In this document: positions 1 through 13,000 of the stretch, in pieces | Layout of the letters: each line of letters begins with the position of its first letter | How positions within the stretch are numbered: position 1 is the first letter of the stretch | Assembly: GCF_002127325.2 (NCBI RefSeq) | Contig: NC_035435.2 | Location: 132,348,904 to 132,412,903, forward strand | DNA length: 64,000 nucleotides | Direction: 5' to 3' | From: Helianthus annuus | Lineage: Eukaryota; Streptophyta; Magnoliopsida; Asterales; Asteraceae | Program-made: the position numbers and the translations under genes | Notes under the pieces: model-generated | The model's input: only the letters and a program-made list of their open reading frames with translations | Databases searched by the model: none | Told to the model about the DNA's origin: nothing

Positions 1-303
1 GGATCAGTTGCCTATAAGCTAAACTTACCAGAAGGGCTCAATGGAATTCACAATGTGTTCCACATCTGCAATCTAAAGAAGTGCTTCGCTGATGAATCAT
101 TGGTGATCTCACACACAGATGTGCATATAGATGAGAGCTTAAAATTTTTGGAAAAACCTTTGTCGATTGAAGATCGACGGGTGAAGAAGCTTCGAAGGAA
201 GCATGTACCGATAGTAAAGGTCAAATGGGATGCCCGTAGAGGTCCCGAATTCACGTGGGAAGTTGAAGCCACGGTGAAAGGAAAAATACCCTTATTTGTT
301 TGA
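1..303 (+). pseudogene. Integrase C-terminus and chromodomain-like tail, left partial unit
   Basis: This is the 3' end of the leftmost internal region, cut by the window edge. It is identical in layout to the last ~100 codons of the ORFs ending at 10000 and 19697. It encodes the end of the integrase C-terminal domain (the HNVFHICNLKKC stretch, typical of plant Ty3/gypsy integrases) followed by a short basic/aromatic module (VKVKWDARRGPEFTWEVE) resembling the chromodomain-like tail of Tekay/Del chromoviruses. The reading frame is open from base 1 to the TGA at 301-303. A purine tract follows at 330-342 and then LTR A. Confidence 0.8.
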
Positions 304-329
304 GTAAATCTCGGGTCGAGATTTATTTT

Positions 330-342
330 AAGGGGGTGAGGA
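330..342 (+). other. Polypurine tract upstream of LTR A
   Basis: A purine-rich run (AAGGGGGTGAGGA) lies directly against the TG that opens the LTR. This is the expected plus-strand priming site. The same run is at 10027-10039 and just before 19737. Confidence 0.8.
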
Positions 343-876
343 TGTAACACCTCGAAATTTTGGGTCCAATAATGTGTTAACACGTGTCATAAGTTTACAC
401 GTGGCATTAAATATTAAATAAAGGACTAAAGTTGACAAACCTTGAAAGTATGTAAATTCGAGGGTTATAGATGTCAACGAAGGGTAAATATACGGTATGG
501 TAACCCTAAACGATGCTCGTACCTTCAAACGAATAAATCATGGATCGTACGGAAGCGAAACGCGGAAGAAAGTGAGAGATTACAAGCTACAGGGGTTAAC
601 CGTGTCAACATGTTTAATTATACCTCTGAGTGGCCCTTTAACGCTCCCGAGGCTTTGTAACAGTATTATACACTCACTAGAATATATTGTATAAATTCTG
701 CGAAGTTCCGCTTTAAAACGAGAAATTACGATCGAATTCGTATGAGAAGGGTTAAAAGCGTCAATAATGAAAGTTAAGGCTTTCAGAATAATTAAATAAA
801 CTAACCAGGGACTTAACTAAGCGAGTAAATAACACGAGGCCCTTAGTTGTAAATAATCAAGGGCCAAATCGCAAAG

Positions 877-1092
877 TTACCCCTTCAAAACCCGAAAGGT
901 CAAGTTAATGATTACTAAAGATTTCATTATTAATTACTAAAGATTTTGTTACCCCTTCAAAACCCGAAAGGTCAAGTTAATGATTACTAAAGATTTCATT
1001 ATTAATTACTAAAGATTTTGTTACCCCTTCAAAACCCGAAAGGTCAAGTTAATGATTACTAAAGATTTCATTAATAATTACTAAAGATTTTG
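877..1092 (+). repeat. 72-bp tandem repeat, three copies, inside LTR A
   Basis: Copies start at 877, 949 and 1021, each opening with TTACCCCTTCAAAACCC. The third has a small internal variant (TTAATAATTAC for TTATTAATTAC). The same array starts at 10574 in LTR B and 20271 in LTR C, so it predates the array. Confidence 0.95.
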
Positions 1093-1456
1093 TTATTTAT
1101 TACAAAGATTTAGTCATCATTACAAAAGATTTAAAATCTTTGAAAAATAACCCTCTCGCGGGCCGCGTTGCGTTTTGGGTTAAGTTGAGGCGGGCCGCGA
1201 GCCTCCTAAATTGTACGCGTCTGATGTTGAACTCAGGCGACCCGCGTACAAAGTGCATGGATCTTCCATGCGGGCCGCGTCAGGCGCCCAGATGCAGAAA
1301 CATGCTCAAATTGGCTGTTCAGCCTTCTAAACGCCATGAGATCCATTTAAACCCTGCCAATTGGTCCCTAAACAACCCCTAAGCATTAGGAACTCATGTT
1401 GGAAGGTTGTGGATAGTTGGGGGACTTGTGTGTCAAAAAGTTGTGGTGAAAACTAC

Positions 1457-1463
1457 TATAAAA
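1457..1463 (+). promoter_or_regulatory. Putative LTR TATA box (TATAAAA)
   Basis: TATAAAAGG lies about 1.1 kb into the LTR, just after the GC-rich block. Equivalent positions are 11153 (LTR B) and 20851 (LTR C). It is likely the core promoter of the element; the U3/R boundary would then lie about 30 bp downstream. This is inferred from sequence only. Confidence 0.6.
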
Positions 1464-3938
1464 GGCCATATTAAGTTCACAACTTAATCATAACTCAAAA
1501 CAACTTCTCTGATCATTTCTGAAGCTCCCAAGACTTCTTCTAGCCATCTAAATCGTGCTCAAACTTCTGTAAGTTGTTTAGAACATTTGGAGTTTAGTTT
1601 TTGCTTAGTATATAGCTAAAAATTCAACCGTCGTAACTACGGTTTGGCTTCGATATAACTCCTAAATAGCTCAGTCATATCTCGAATCAAAAGTAGTTAT
1701 AAGTTGGTATTTATGTGGGTAATAAACCTCTGAAAGGGTTCCCCACGATCACCACTCTAACTATGTCAAAAATCGAGTCAAACGAATGCATAAAAAGTCA
1801 ACAGAATTCCATTTTAACGATTCTTGCATAATCTATGATATAAATGATATGAAACCTGTTTTGATAATCATAAAACATGATAATAAGTATATAAACTTGT
1901 TTGCGCTCGTTTGAATCGACCATTTGCTATATTGAACCGGTTCGGAGCCGAATGTCGCAAAAGTTTGACTTTTGTTTTGACTTCAGTTCTGACCCGTTTT
2001 AGTGAGGTATAGATATGCCTTAGGACTCTCTTAGGACCAGGTCACATATTGGAATGAACCTCTGTGATCGGTTCATGAGTTATCGCGCATTCCCGTCATT
2101 CGCCTAAAAGTTGACCGTAACGGCCTTTTGAAATTAAAACGAGTATTTCGGATACGTGAACGGACCAGAACCTTGCTTAATAAATTATAAGCATGTCCTT
2201 AAAGTTTCACGTCAATCCGAGGTCTAGAATGAGAGTTATGCTAATTAGCGCAATTAAAATAAACTTTTGTAATAAACGGCGCAATTAGCATAACGCCCAT
2301 CTAAACCAAGATTTCGTCACCAAAACTTTTACCCACTGTTATAAATTAATATTTTGGGAATTTTAAAGATTTTTAATAATTTTTACCTTGCTCATAACCT
2401 GCGGTTATGGCTACGGTTCGGTAAATACCGAATATGCCCTTTTCGGCCAAAACATGAGTTCTACAAGGTCTTTTGACCCGATTCCAGTTGCCACTGATTT
2501 TAAATAATAATTAAAGTATTTTAGACTTTATAAACTGTTCGGGAAACTCATATTTCCTGTAGAACTCGAAAAGCCCTTTTAAAAGTCTTTAAAATGACCG
2601 AAACACCCCTACGGGGCATAATATTAACTTAAACTCGTTACGGGCATCACGGAAGGTATCCTACTGATACCACAACCTCTTTAAGGCATATTGACTTAGG
2701 AAATAAGCGTAAGACTCTCACGGTTACCCGTTGCGCCTATTGCGCGCACGGTTCGGCTTATGTAACTGGTTTACATAATTTAGCCGAAACGGGTCAAACT
2801 ATATTGTTTTAACCCCACAATCCAGAGTATGATTGTTATACCCATATGAAACAAGTCTTCAAACTTGTTGGGTCAAAATCACACTCCATTCACGGTTTTC
2901 GCCTTTCACGCGATTAAACCGTAACAATTCTTTAAGACTAACCGGTCTAAGCTTAGGCTTAATTAAAGACCCGTTAGCATTCTAATTGGTTATTTATACC
3001 ATCGTTCCAGACTAGAGCCTTCCGGTAAATTGTACCTACGCTTACTTAAGTGAATACGGCTGAGTTATTATTCTTGCTATTTTAAGACAGGAGCTAGCTC
3101 AGGTAAATACTCTTAACTTATTTCCCTATACGGGCTTGGGATACGGTATAATAATACCGCTTGGTCGGGTATTGAATATTTAATCGGATTGTGATTAAGT
3201 TATTGAGGTAACCCGGTTTGATCTGTATTGTTTGAAATAAAAGCCTTTAGGGGTTAATGACCATGTCCCGGATATCCTTGACATCATTGTATTATAAAAT
3301 GGTCACGTCTTATGCACGGGGTGTAGGCATACACCTGACAGCTGCATAAGGGAAACGATATCTCACGCTCAGTGGGCCTATACTTGTGACGTGTCTGTTA
3401 ATCTTGACTCGGTTTCTATATCGGGCCCTGAACGTACAATGAACATGTAAATCTGTATACAGGATCATAATTATGATTGTCTCAAGTTATAAAAGATTAA
3501 TTTTGCCTCTGTGCATTTTAATCAAAGTGTCAAAATAATTTGTGCCTGGTGCATCTAAATCAATTTTCCTACACTCTTTTCAAATGAGTCAGTTGAGTGT
3601 ATTTACCAGTGAAAACTGACGTATTTTCAAAAGTCTAAGTGACAGGTACAAGTACGTAATAGGCTGGAAGCTGCTCAGGGCATTAATAAGGAATCTTGCA
3701 AGTTCTAGGCGTCTAAAGTCTGTTGAACAATTTCTTTGATTTGATTCACCTGTGGATCCTTTACTTTCCGTCGTAACACTTGATGTTATTTCATATTCGG
3801 AACGTAATATATTTATCTTTTGCTTCCGCTGTGCATTCATATAATTGTGTGGTTTGACTATATTGTTGCCAACTACGTCACAGAAATCCCCCCACCGGGC
3901 CCACCGGTGATATACGTGGAAATCGGGGTGTGACAGGT

Positions 3939-3950
3939 TGGTATCAGAGC
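3939..3950 (+). other. Primer binding site (initiator tRNA-Met type)
   Basis: TGGTATCAGAGC starts 3 bp after the LTR end and matches the usual plant retrotransposon PBS complementary to the 3' end of initiator tRNA-Met. It is repeated at 13634-13645 after LTR B. It is absent after LTR C, where copia sequence begins. Confidence 0.88.
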
Positions 3951-5592
3951 CAACATTGAGTGAATTGAACACTAGTCTTTTGTGTTTAATCTCAATGACA
4001 CAATTGCACATACTTGAGTCTAGACTTAACATAGGAATGTTCTAAATTCTGATCTGGAAATTTTGCTTCCAAATTTTTATACGTCGCCAAGCGAAGGAGC
4101 TGTAATAGGAAGTCTCCACATCCGGAGTCTTGAACTGCTGAGCTTCGTACCGCGACCAGGATGAAACGTGCAACCAAGGAGAAAGCATTCAGGAAATGAA
4201 TGAAGAAGAAACTCCTCTTGCTGAAGATCGTTTCCTTAATAAGTCTTTATAAGAACATATTTACCTTTCAGTCCCTTCGAGGACAACATTATTATTTTCG
4301 AGTCCCGCTTAGGGCAACCTTATATTTTTATTTTCATATAGTGGAATGATTAAATTTAAACTTTCATTCTAAACAAGAATATTAAATAAATGGAAAATAA
4401 TATTTCCTATTGTAGGATCTACCATTATAATAAAATGGCAAAATCTAAAAAGGGCAAGACCTAGCCACGTGTCATTGTAAAGATCGGGCGAAGATGGTAG
4501 TTCCATAATTAGATTCAGATCCATATTTAACACCTCAATTTAAAATTGATCTACGATAATTATTAATTAAGAATCTTAAGTGTGAAACCTAGCCTTCGGG
4601 TCAATTATAAGACCGGGCCAAGATGGTAAGACCTGATTAAAAGATTCAGAATTCCAGTTAACCTCTGTGATCATGTTAACATCCATGGCAGATGTGATTC
4701 GTTAAAAATCGCACGCGTCATTCCTATAAGAGAATCCTTCTATGGATTCCAAAACCCAAATTAGTGATTTATAAATCATGGGTTAAATCGTCAATAAAGA
4801 TGATCATTTTTAAAACATCCATTAGTGATGTAGTGCCTACGGGCCAAACTTATTAAACATCCATTAGTGATGTAGTGCCTACGGGCCAAACTTATTAAAC
4901 ATCCATTAGTGATGTAGTGCCTACGGGCCAAACTTATTAAACATCCATTAGTGATGTAGTGCCTACGGGCCAAACTTATTAAACATCCATTAGTGATGTA
5001 GTGCCTACGGGCCAAACTTATTAAACATCCATTAGTGATGTAGTGCCTACGGGCCAAACTTATTAGACATCCAATAGTGATGTAGTGCCTACGGGCCATA
5101 CTAATTGTCATATAAGACAAAAGGCAGTGGTAGTCTATGACTCCCTGTCAGAAAAAGGTAATGAACTAGGTTCAAACCTCAAGGCTTTGATTCTCTGAAA
5201 TCCTAGCTTATAAATTATAAATGTCCTAGTGACTAGGCCTATTGTGCCAGAATACCTTCATGCTGTGATTCTCTGAAATCATAGCTTATAAATTTTATAT
5301 GTCCTTATGACTAAGCCTGTTGTGCTAATAGATTTAAGGGCCTTGATTCTCTGAAATCATGGCTTATGATTTAAAAATTTGTCCTTGTGACTAGGCCCTC
5401 TGCGCCACCTTAATATCCTTGATGTTTTATAACTAGGATAAATTATAATAAAGATGATAATTAAATATAACTAACAAATTAACCGATATGGTTTATATTA
5501 CCATGGTTAATAAATCGTTTAAGACGATAAAACTGTAAGAGCTTCCATATAAACCTTGCCCTTGTTTGATTTTATGTAGCATATAAAGCTAC
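3951..5592 (+). other. Leader of internal region 1 (no gene)
   Basis: Untranslated leader between PBS and gag. It holds AT-rich sequence, the 42-bp satellite (4813-5106), and three imperfect ~75-bp repeats at about 5180-5410 built around GATTCTCTGAAATC and a GTGACTAGGCC-like end. No coding domain is seen on either strand. The equivalent stretch in unit 2 is 13646-15287. Confidence 0.7.
4813..5106 (+). repeat. 42-bp tandem repeat, seven copies, in the leader
   Basis: The unit opens AAACATCCATTAGTGATG and repeats every 42 bp with almost no divergence except in the last copy. The unit is divisible by 3 and happens to be open on the minus strand, which creates an artificial 14-residue periodic ORF. 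An identical array lies at about 14508-14801. Confidence 0.95.
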
Positions 5593-6774
5593 ATGGCTAG
5601 GTCAAAGGAAGAGAACAGTCACTCTCTGGAAAACCGCGATGATGAAAGGATTAATATAACCAGAGGAGAGCTTCGTACATTGATTGATTCAGCGGTATCT
5701 AAAGCTGTAGAGGAGCGATTTAGGGAATATAGTGAGACTAATAGTAAAGCCTCATCTATACCTCACTCTAAATCTGTCCCTAAAACTCATTCAGAGCCTC
5801 ATAACGAGCCGCCCTCTAAGAATGAAGGACCAAAGAAGGATGACGATCGTCATTCATATGAACACAGTGTTCCATCCAAGAAGCAAGTGTTCGATAATGA
5901 ACAACGTACCAAGTCTTGTACCTATAAATACTTTGCTTCCTGTAAACCCCGAGATTTCACGGGGGAAAAGGGAGCAGTAGATTGTATGACTTGGTTGGAA
6001 GAAATGGACACGGTGGTGGACATCAGCGGTTGTGCTGAAAGGGATGTAGTAAAGTATGTATCCCAATCGTTCAAAGGAGAGGCACTGGCATGGTGGAGGT
6101 CTCTCATTCAAGCTACTGGGAAGATCCCGCTCTATAACATGACATGGGAACAGTTTGTTACTCTCATTAGGGAGAACTACTGCCCTCAACATGAGGTCGA
6201 AAGAATCGAATCGGATTTCTTATCGTTGGTTATGACAAACTTAGATTGTCAAGCTTACCTTACCAATTTCAATACCCTGTCCAGACTGGTTCCTTACCTA
6301 GTAACACCAGAACCCAAGAGGATTGCTCGCTTCATTGGGGGTTTAGCCCCAGAAATCAAAGCCAGTGTTAAGGCTTCGAGACCTACTACATTCAGGTCAA
6401 CAGCAGATCTGTCGCTATCTCTCACACTCGATGTGGTTAGAGACAAGGCTGCCAAGGCCTCTGTAGATGGAAAGAGAAAAAGGGAGGATGAGAATTCTCA
6501 TCGCTCCGATAGGAAGAGTACCAGGTTTAAAGAGACAGCCAGCAGTCGGTTGAGAAGACCAAGTGCGAAACCTGTAGGAAATACCACCTCGGGAATGCAG
6601 ATTTGAATCTCAGCCTCTACCGTGTGGATTTTGCAAGTCTCAGAAACATAAAACCTTGGAATGCAAGGAGTTGACGGATGCAACCTGCTACGGTTGCAAC
6701 GAAAAGGGGCATATCAAGACCAACTGCCCTAGGAATCAGAAGAAGCCCGAAGAAGCCAAGAGAACAAACGCCTG
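5593..6774 (+). pseudogene. Gag of Tekay-like element, unit 1 (frameshifted)
   Basis: This is the same gene as the intact gag at 15288-16472. It keeps the N-terminal charged region and the whole retrotransposon gag core. The frame is lost at about 6529, where unit 1 has AAA and unit 2 has AAAA; a second single-A loss is at about 6595 (GGGAATG against GGGAAATG). The open frame therefore ends at 6606, before the zinc knuckles, whose codons are still present out of frame up to about 6774. Both differences are single bases in A runs, so consensus error in the assembly is as likely as real mutation. Confidence 0.85.
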
Positions 6775-7351
6775 AGTCGTCAGGATGAACTCCCGGGAGA
6801 TGGTGCAGTATGATAAATATATACCAGGTACCTTCCTTATCAAGCAGTTATGCAGAAATTAGTTATTACTGGCACATATAATTCTATAATGAATCATAGT
6901 TGCTGAGAACTGTTGTCTCCGCCTGTTTAGGACTCCGATCATTTAATACGAGATGGAAATTCGTCGTTGATACTTAAGAAAACACTCCAACAAATCCTAG
7001 ATTGATGTTGATATCTATTAGGAATCACTCTTTTCTGATATCCTTATGGCAAGCTTTCGAGCTATCCAAAATTCATCAATGTAATAAAGACAGAGGTGAT
7101 GTTTTGATCCCCTGTCAAAAAGATGATGAACTAGGCCCAAACCTTAAATGCCATTGATGGTCTTTCGTGACCTAGGCTAAACATAATGAATATATTAAAT
7201 AACATTCATTGAGAATGTTAGTACTATATTAGCCCATATGGTCTATAAATACCATGGTTAGTATATGTTAAGGCCATCAGGATAAAGAATAGCGGTTGTT
7301 GGATTGCAGCTAAGAAGTTATTTTTATTGGTGTTAGGGACCAATATCGAAA
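6775..7351 (+). other. Intergenic region between the two gag ORFs (unit 1)
   Basis: No coding domain. It echoes the leader of the first gag: both carry CCCTGTCA, GATGAACTAGG or AATGAACTAGG, then a CCATGGTTA motif shortly before the ATG. This supports a segmental duplication of leader plus gag. The unit 2 equivalent is 16473-17048. Confidence 0.55.
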
Positions 7352-7933
7352 ATGGCAAACTCAGATGAGACAGCCGTCGATCGTGTTATGAATGATGTGA
7401 CACATGCAGATGATGTTACGATTGTGAGCCTTAGAATTTCCGAAGATGTTCTTCAAACAATGATAAACGCAGCAGTTGGGAAGGCTGTGAAGGAGGCTGT
7501 GAAAAAGTTCAAGGAGCCCCATACTACTCCCTCCAAATATTATCTAGGACCACATTTCCCTACTCATAAGGAGGACCTTGTTCATACCTCAAATGCCAAA
7601 GATAATCTAAAAAGAAAAAGGGAGGAAAATAACTCCCAGAGCTCTATAAAGAAGAACAACAAAAGTCCAACAAGAAACCGGTATGCAAGACCTGCAAGAA
7701 GTGCCACTATGGGAAGTGCAGGTTCGAACCAAAATCCCGATCACAACCAAGGGTATGTGGGATCTGCAAATCGGGGGAACATACAACGTTGGACTGCGGG
7801 GACATGGAGAATGCAGTCTGCTACGGCTGTAATGAGAAGGGCCACATCAAGACCACGTGCCCTAAATATGTCAAAGGAAAAGCGGCTAAAGAAGGAAAGC
7901 CTAAGAATGAAAGCGCCTAAATACCTGAGCTAG
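7352..7933 (+). pseudogene. Second gag-like ORF, unit 1 (frameshifted)
   Basis: This is the counterpart of the ORF at 17049-17618. The first ~100 codons agree, then one A is missing at about 7658 (AACAAC against AACAAAC), so the frame leaves the zinc-knuckle coding sequence and runs on in another frame to 7933. The Cys/His motif codons remain in the DNA. As with the first gag of this unit, the lesion is a single base in an A-rich run. Confidence 0.75.
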
Positions 7934-8847
7934 TTCATAAATAATGGTCTCAGGTACTTTCCCTATCTTTTTATCAGAAATATAAATGCTAAGAGTTTTA
8001 TTTTGGATTGGATACCAATAAACCCTAAGCTTAGCAAACTTTATTATTATTCGCAAAGTATAACTTACCAAGGAAACCAAATTAACCGATTCTTCTAGTA
8101 TCGGCAAGAAATCCTTCTGAAAAATCTAAAAGTACTTTTTCCTCGCATAGAATACAACAACATATGTTATTTTCATATATTTTTCTCATTTGTTTTTCTA
8201 TCGCCTGCGAATGCCAAACTATGTTTGATAAAAGTACCATATGAGGATTGGCGTATCCTAATGTGTCCCATAGATTATTTCCATGCCTGATCAGTATGGA
8301 GGTTTAATACATGGAACACCTGAGATATCCCAATGGTCATATTGTACTAAAATCGACTAGTAGTATTCAAAGAAGATATCCAGAATGGAATTGGTCCAAA
8401 TAAATGCTCCCGAATTTGGAATTCGTGGACTAATATGTGTCACTTGTTTGGCACAAACAATAATGAATGAACTGGAGCCTGAGATATGAAAAAAAAAAAT
8501 CTCGGTAGTCTCCCTGTATCTAGATTATCTTCTCATAAGTTTTCCCTACTTACCTCCTGGAAGGCAGGTAGAATTAATATTAACATCCCGCTGTGGGCTG
8601 GAGTATTGCGAAAACTCCATACTGCTTATAGAACAATCAAAACCTTGATTAAGTAAGTTTTAAGACATAGGCTCATATAGCCTGATTCAATATCCTGAAG
8701 GTTTTATGTTATTAAATAAGAAAGACGGTTCATATTGCTTATATATTAATGACCGCAACCCTAATTAAGCAACAACTAAGAATTGCCATAAGATGCCCAG
8801 GATCTAAAGGCAAATTGTTGGTGGATAGGCCTGAAAAAGTCTGTAGC
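7934..8847 (+). other. Non-coding / decayed pol remnant, unit 1
   Basis: Where a chromovirus should carry PR, RT and RNase H there are about 0.9 kb of AT-rich sequence without any RT motif (no YMDD/YVDD-like codon run, no aspartic protease motif). Most of pol appears deleted. The unit 2 equivalent is about 17619-18544. Confidence 0.6.
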
Positions 8848-10000
8848 CGCTTATGTAGCCAAATGCTTGACTTGTACGCAAGTCAAAGCTGAGCATCAAA
8901 AGCCGTCTGGCATGCCTACAACAGCTTAAACTTCCTGAATGGAAGTGGAAATGTGTAACAATGGATTTTATTACCAAGTTACCCAAAACGAGGAAAGGAA
9001 ATGACACGATATGGGTTATAGTCGACAGACTGACTAGGTCAGCTCATTTCTTACCCATCAAGGAGACTTATAGCTCCGACATATTAAGCCCAGTTATACG
9101 TTGATAAGATTGTAGCCTTGCATGGTATACCTGTGTCCATTATCTTTGATCGGGACACTAGAAACACGTCGTATTTCTGGAAGAGTTTCCAGCAAATCTT
9201 TGGGCTCATGTTTGAATTTTAGTACGGCTTACCATCCTCAGGCAGACGGTTAGAGAGAGCGTACTATTCAAACGTTAGAAGACATGCTACGTACATGTGC
9301 TATCGATTTGGATGGTAGTTGGGATAAGAACCTACCACTAATCGAATTCTCCTACGACAATAGCTACCATACCAGCATTAAGGCTGCGCCTTTCGAGGCA
9401 TTATACGGTAGAAAGTGTAGAGCGCCCGTCTGTTGGGCGGAAGTCGGAAATGTCCAATTATCCGGACCAGAGATAGTGTTCGAAACAATGAACAAGATTG
9501 TTCAGATTCGTGACCATCTCAAAGTTCCCGAAATAGGCAGAAGAATTACGCAGACCCAAAAGCGTAAAGCTTTTCACTTCGAGGTAGGTGAAAAGGTGCT
9601 ACTAAAAGTATCACCCTGGAAGGGGGTGATGCGCTTCGGTAAGAAGGGCAAACTGAGCCCGAGATACATAGGACCTTTCGAGGTTATCAAACGTGTCGGA
9701 TCAGTTGCCTATAAGCTAAACTTACCAGAAGGGCTCAATGGAATTCACAATGTGTTCCACATCTGCAATCTAAAGAAGTGCTTCGCTGATGAATCATTGG
9801 TGATCTCACACACAGATGTGCATATAGATGAGAGCTTAAAATTTTTGGAAAAACCTTTGTCGATTGAAGATCGACGGGTGAAGAAGCTTCGAAGGAAGCA
9901 TGTACCGATAGTAAAGGTCAAATGGGATGCCCGTAGAGGTCCCGAATTCACGTGGGAAGTTGAAGCCACGGTGAAAGGAAAAATACCCTTATTTGTTTGA
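8848..10000 (+). pseudogene. Integrase with chromodomain-like tail, unit 1 (broken)
   Basis: The fragment encodes the end of the zinc-binding region (YVAKCLTC), the start of the catalytic core (MDFITKLPKT, first Asp), a degenerate second-Asp region (DRDTRNTS) and the ERT box with the catalytic Glu, followed by an intact 238-codon ORF (9284-10000) for the C-terminal domain and tail. Stops and frameshifts near 9100-9260 are shared with unit 2, so the defect is older than the array. Unit 1 has an extra C at about 8917 that breaks the first segment too. Confidence 0.85.
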
Positions 10001-10039
10001 GTAAATCTCGGGTCGAGATTTATTTTAAGGGGGTGAGGA

Positions 10040-13000
10040 TGTAACACCTCGAAATTTTGGGTCCAATAATGTGTTAACACGTGTCATAAGTTTACACGTG
10101 GCATTAAATATTAAATAAAGGACTAAAGTTGACAAACCTTGAAAGTATGTAAATTCGAGGGTTATAGATGTCAACGAAGGGTAAATATACGGTATGGTAA
10201 CCCTAAACGATGCTCGTACCTTCAAACGAATAAATCATGGATCGTACGGAAGCGAAACGCGGAAGAAAGTGAGAGATTACAAGCTACAGGGGTTAACCGT
10301 GTCAACATGTTTAATTATACCTCTGAGTGGCCCTTTAACGCTCCCGAGGCTTTGTAACAGTATTATACACTCACTAGAATATATTGTATAAATTCTGCGA
10401 AGTTCCGCTTTAAAACGAGAAATTACGATCGAATTCGTATGAGAAGGGTTAAAAGCGTCAATAATGAAAGTTAAGGCTTTCAGAATAATTAAATAAACTA
10501 ACCAGGGACTTAACTAAGCGAGTAAATAACACGAGGCCCTTAGTTGTAAATAATCAAGGGCCAAATCGCAAAGTTACCCCTTCAAAACCCGAAAGGTCAA
10601 GTTAATGATTACTAAAGATTTCATTATTAATTACTAAAGATTTTGTTACCCCTTCAAAACCCGAAAGGTCAAGTTAATGATTACTAAAGATTTCATTATT
10701 AATTACTAAAGATTTTGTTACCCCTTCAAAACCCGAAAGGTCAAGTTAATGATTACTAAAGATTTCATTAATAATTACTAAAGATTTTGTTATTTATTAC
10801 AAAGATTTAGTCATCATTACAAAAGATTTAAAATCTTTGAAAAATAACCCTCTCGCGGGCCGCGTTGCGTTTTGGGTTAAGTTGAGGCGGGCCGCGAGCC
10901 TCCTAAATTGTACGCGTCTGATGTTGAACTCAGGCGACCCGCGTACAAAGTGCATGGATCTTCCATGCGGGCCGCGTCAGGCGCCCAGATGCAGAAACAT
11001 GCTCAAATTGGCTGTTCAGCCTTCTAAACGCCATGAGATCCATTTAAACCCTGCCAATTGGTCCCTAAACAACCCTAAGCATTAGGAACTCATGTTGGAA
11101 GGTTGTGGATAGTTGGGGGACTTGTGTGTCAAAAAGTTGTGGTGAAAACTACTATAAAAGGCCATATTAAGTTCACAACTTAATCATAACTCAAAACAAC
11201 TTCTCTGATCATTTCTGAAGCTCCCAAGACTTCTTCTAGCCATCTAAATCGTGCTCAAACTTCTGTAAGTTGTTTAGAACATTTGGAGTTTAGTTTTTGC
11301 TTAGTATATAGCTAAAATTCAACCGTCGTAACTACGGTTTGGCTTCGATATAACTCCTAAATAGCTCAGTCATATCTCGAATCAAAAGTAGTTATAAGTT
11401 GGTATTTATGTGGGTAATAAACCTCTGAAAGGGTTCCCCACGATCACCACTCTAACTATGTCAAAAATCGAGTCAAACGAATGCATAAAAAGTCAACAGA
11501 ATTCCATTTTAACGATTCTTGCATAATCTATGATATAAATGATATGAAACCTGTTTTGATAATCATAAAACATGATAATAAGTATATAAACTTGTTTGCG
11601 CTCGTTTGAATCGACCATTTGCTATATTGAACCGGTTCGGAGCCGAATGTCGCAAAAGTTTGACTTTTGTTTTGACTTCAGTTCTGACCCGTTTTAGTGA
11701 GGTATAGATATGCCTTAGGACTCTCTTAGGACCAGGTCACATATTGGAATGAACCTCTGTGATCGGTTCATGAGTTATCGCGCATTCCCGTCATTCGCCT
11801 AAAAGTTGACCGTAACGGCCTTTTGAAATTAAAACGAGTATTTCGGATACGTGAACGGACCAGAACCTTGCTTAATAAATTATAAGCATGTCCTTAAAGT
11901 TTCACGTCAATCCGAGGTCTAGAATGAGAGTTATGCTAATTAGCGCAATTAAAATAAACTTTTGTAATAAACGGCGCAATTAGCATAACGCCCATCTAAA
12001 CCAAGATTTCGTCACCAAAACTTTTACCCACTGTTATAAATTAATATTTTGGGAATTTTAAAGATTTTTAATAATTTTTACCTTGCTCATAACCTGCGGT
12101 TATGGCTACGGTTCGGTAAATACCGAATATGCCCTTTTCGGCCAAAACATGAGTTCTACAAGGTCTTTTGACCCGATTCCAGTTGCCACTGATTTTAAAT
12201 AATAATTAAAGTATTTTAGACTTTATAAACTGTTCGGGAAACTCATATTTCCTGTAGAACTCGAAAAGCCCTTTTAAAAGTCTTTAAAATGACCGAAACA
12301 CCCCTACGGGGCATAATATTAACTTAAACTCGTTACGGGCATCACGGAAGGTATCCTACTGATACCACAACCTCTTTAAGGCATATTGACTTAGGAAATA
12401 AGCGTAAGACTCTCACGGTTACCCGTTGCGCCTATTGCGCGCACGGTTCGGCTTATGTAACTGGTTTACATAATTTAGCCGAAACGGGTCAAACTATATT
12501 GTTTTAACCCCACAATCCAGAGTATGATTGTTATACCCATATGAAACAAGTCTTCAAACTTGTTGGGTCAAAATCACACTCCATTCACGGTTTTCGCCTT
12601 TCACGCGATTAAACCGTAACAATTCTTTAAGACTAACCGGTCTAAGCTTAGGCTTAATTAAAGACCCGTTAGCATTCTAATTGGTTATTTATACCATCGT
12701 TCCAGACTAGAGCCTTCCGGTAAATTGTACCTACGCTTACTTAAGTGAATACGGCTGAGTTATTATTCTTGCTATTTTAAGACAGGAGCTAGCTCAGGTA
12801 AATACTCTTAACTTATTTCCCTATACGGGCTTGGGATACGGTATAATAATACCGCTTGGTCGGGTATTGAATATTTAATCGGATTGTGATTAAGTTATTG
12901 AGGTAACCCGGTTTGATCTGTATTGTTTGAAATAAAAGCCTTTAGGGGTTAATGACCATGTCCCGGATATCCTTGACATCATTGTATTATAAAATGGTCA

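Larger units (their letters stand above)
343..3935 (+). repeat. LTR A of Tekay-like array (3593 bp)
   Basis: The LTR is bounded by TGTAACACC at the 5' end and GGTGTGACA at the 3' end, with PPT before and PBS after. It contains a three-copy 72-bp tandem repeat (877-1092), a GC-rich block with repeated GCGGGCCGCG cores (about 1155-1290) and a TATA box at 1457. The long length and TG...CA termini fit chromoviruses of the Tekay group. ORFs inside it are short, differ between frames and carry no domain, so none is annotated. Confidence 0.93.

Noticed and set aside
877..1092. Regular direct repeats considered as a CRISPR-like array
   Set aside because: Adjacent 72-bp copies have no variable spacers, the context is an LTR, and the genome is plant.
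3589..4032. 147-codon minus-strand ORF across the LTR end and PBS
   Set aside because: Crosses the LTR/PBS boundary and repeats with the array; no domain. It is a shadow.
4791..5120. 109-codon minus-strand ORF with perfect 14-residue repeats
   Set aside because: It is produced by the 42-bp satellite being divisible by three; no start context or domain, and it lies antisense to the element leader.
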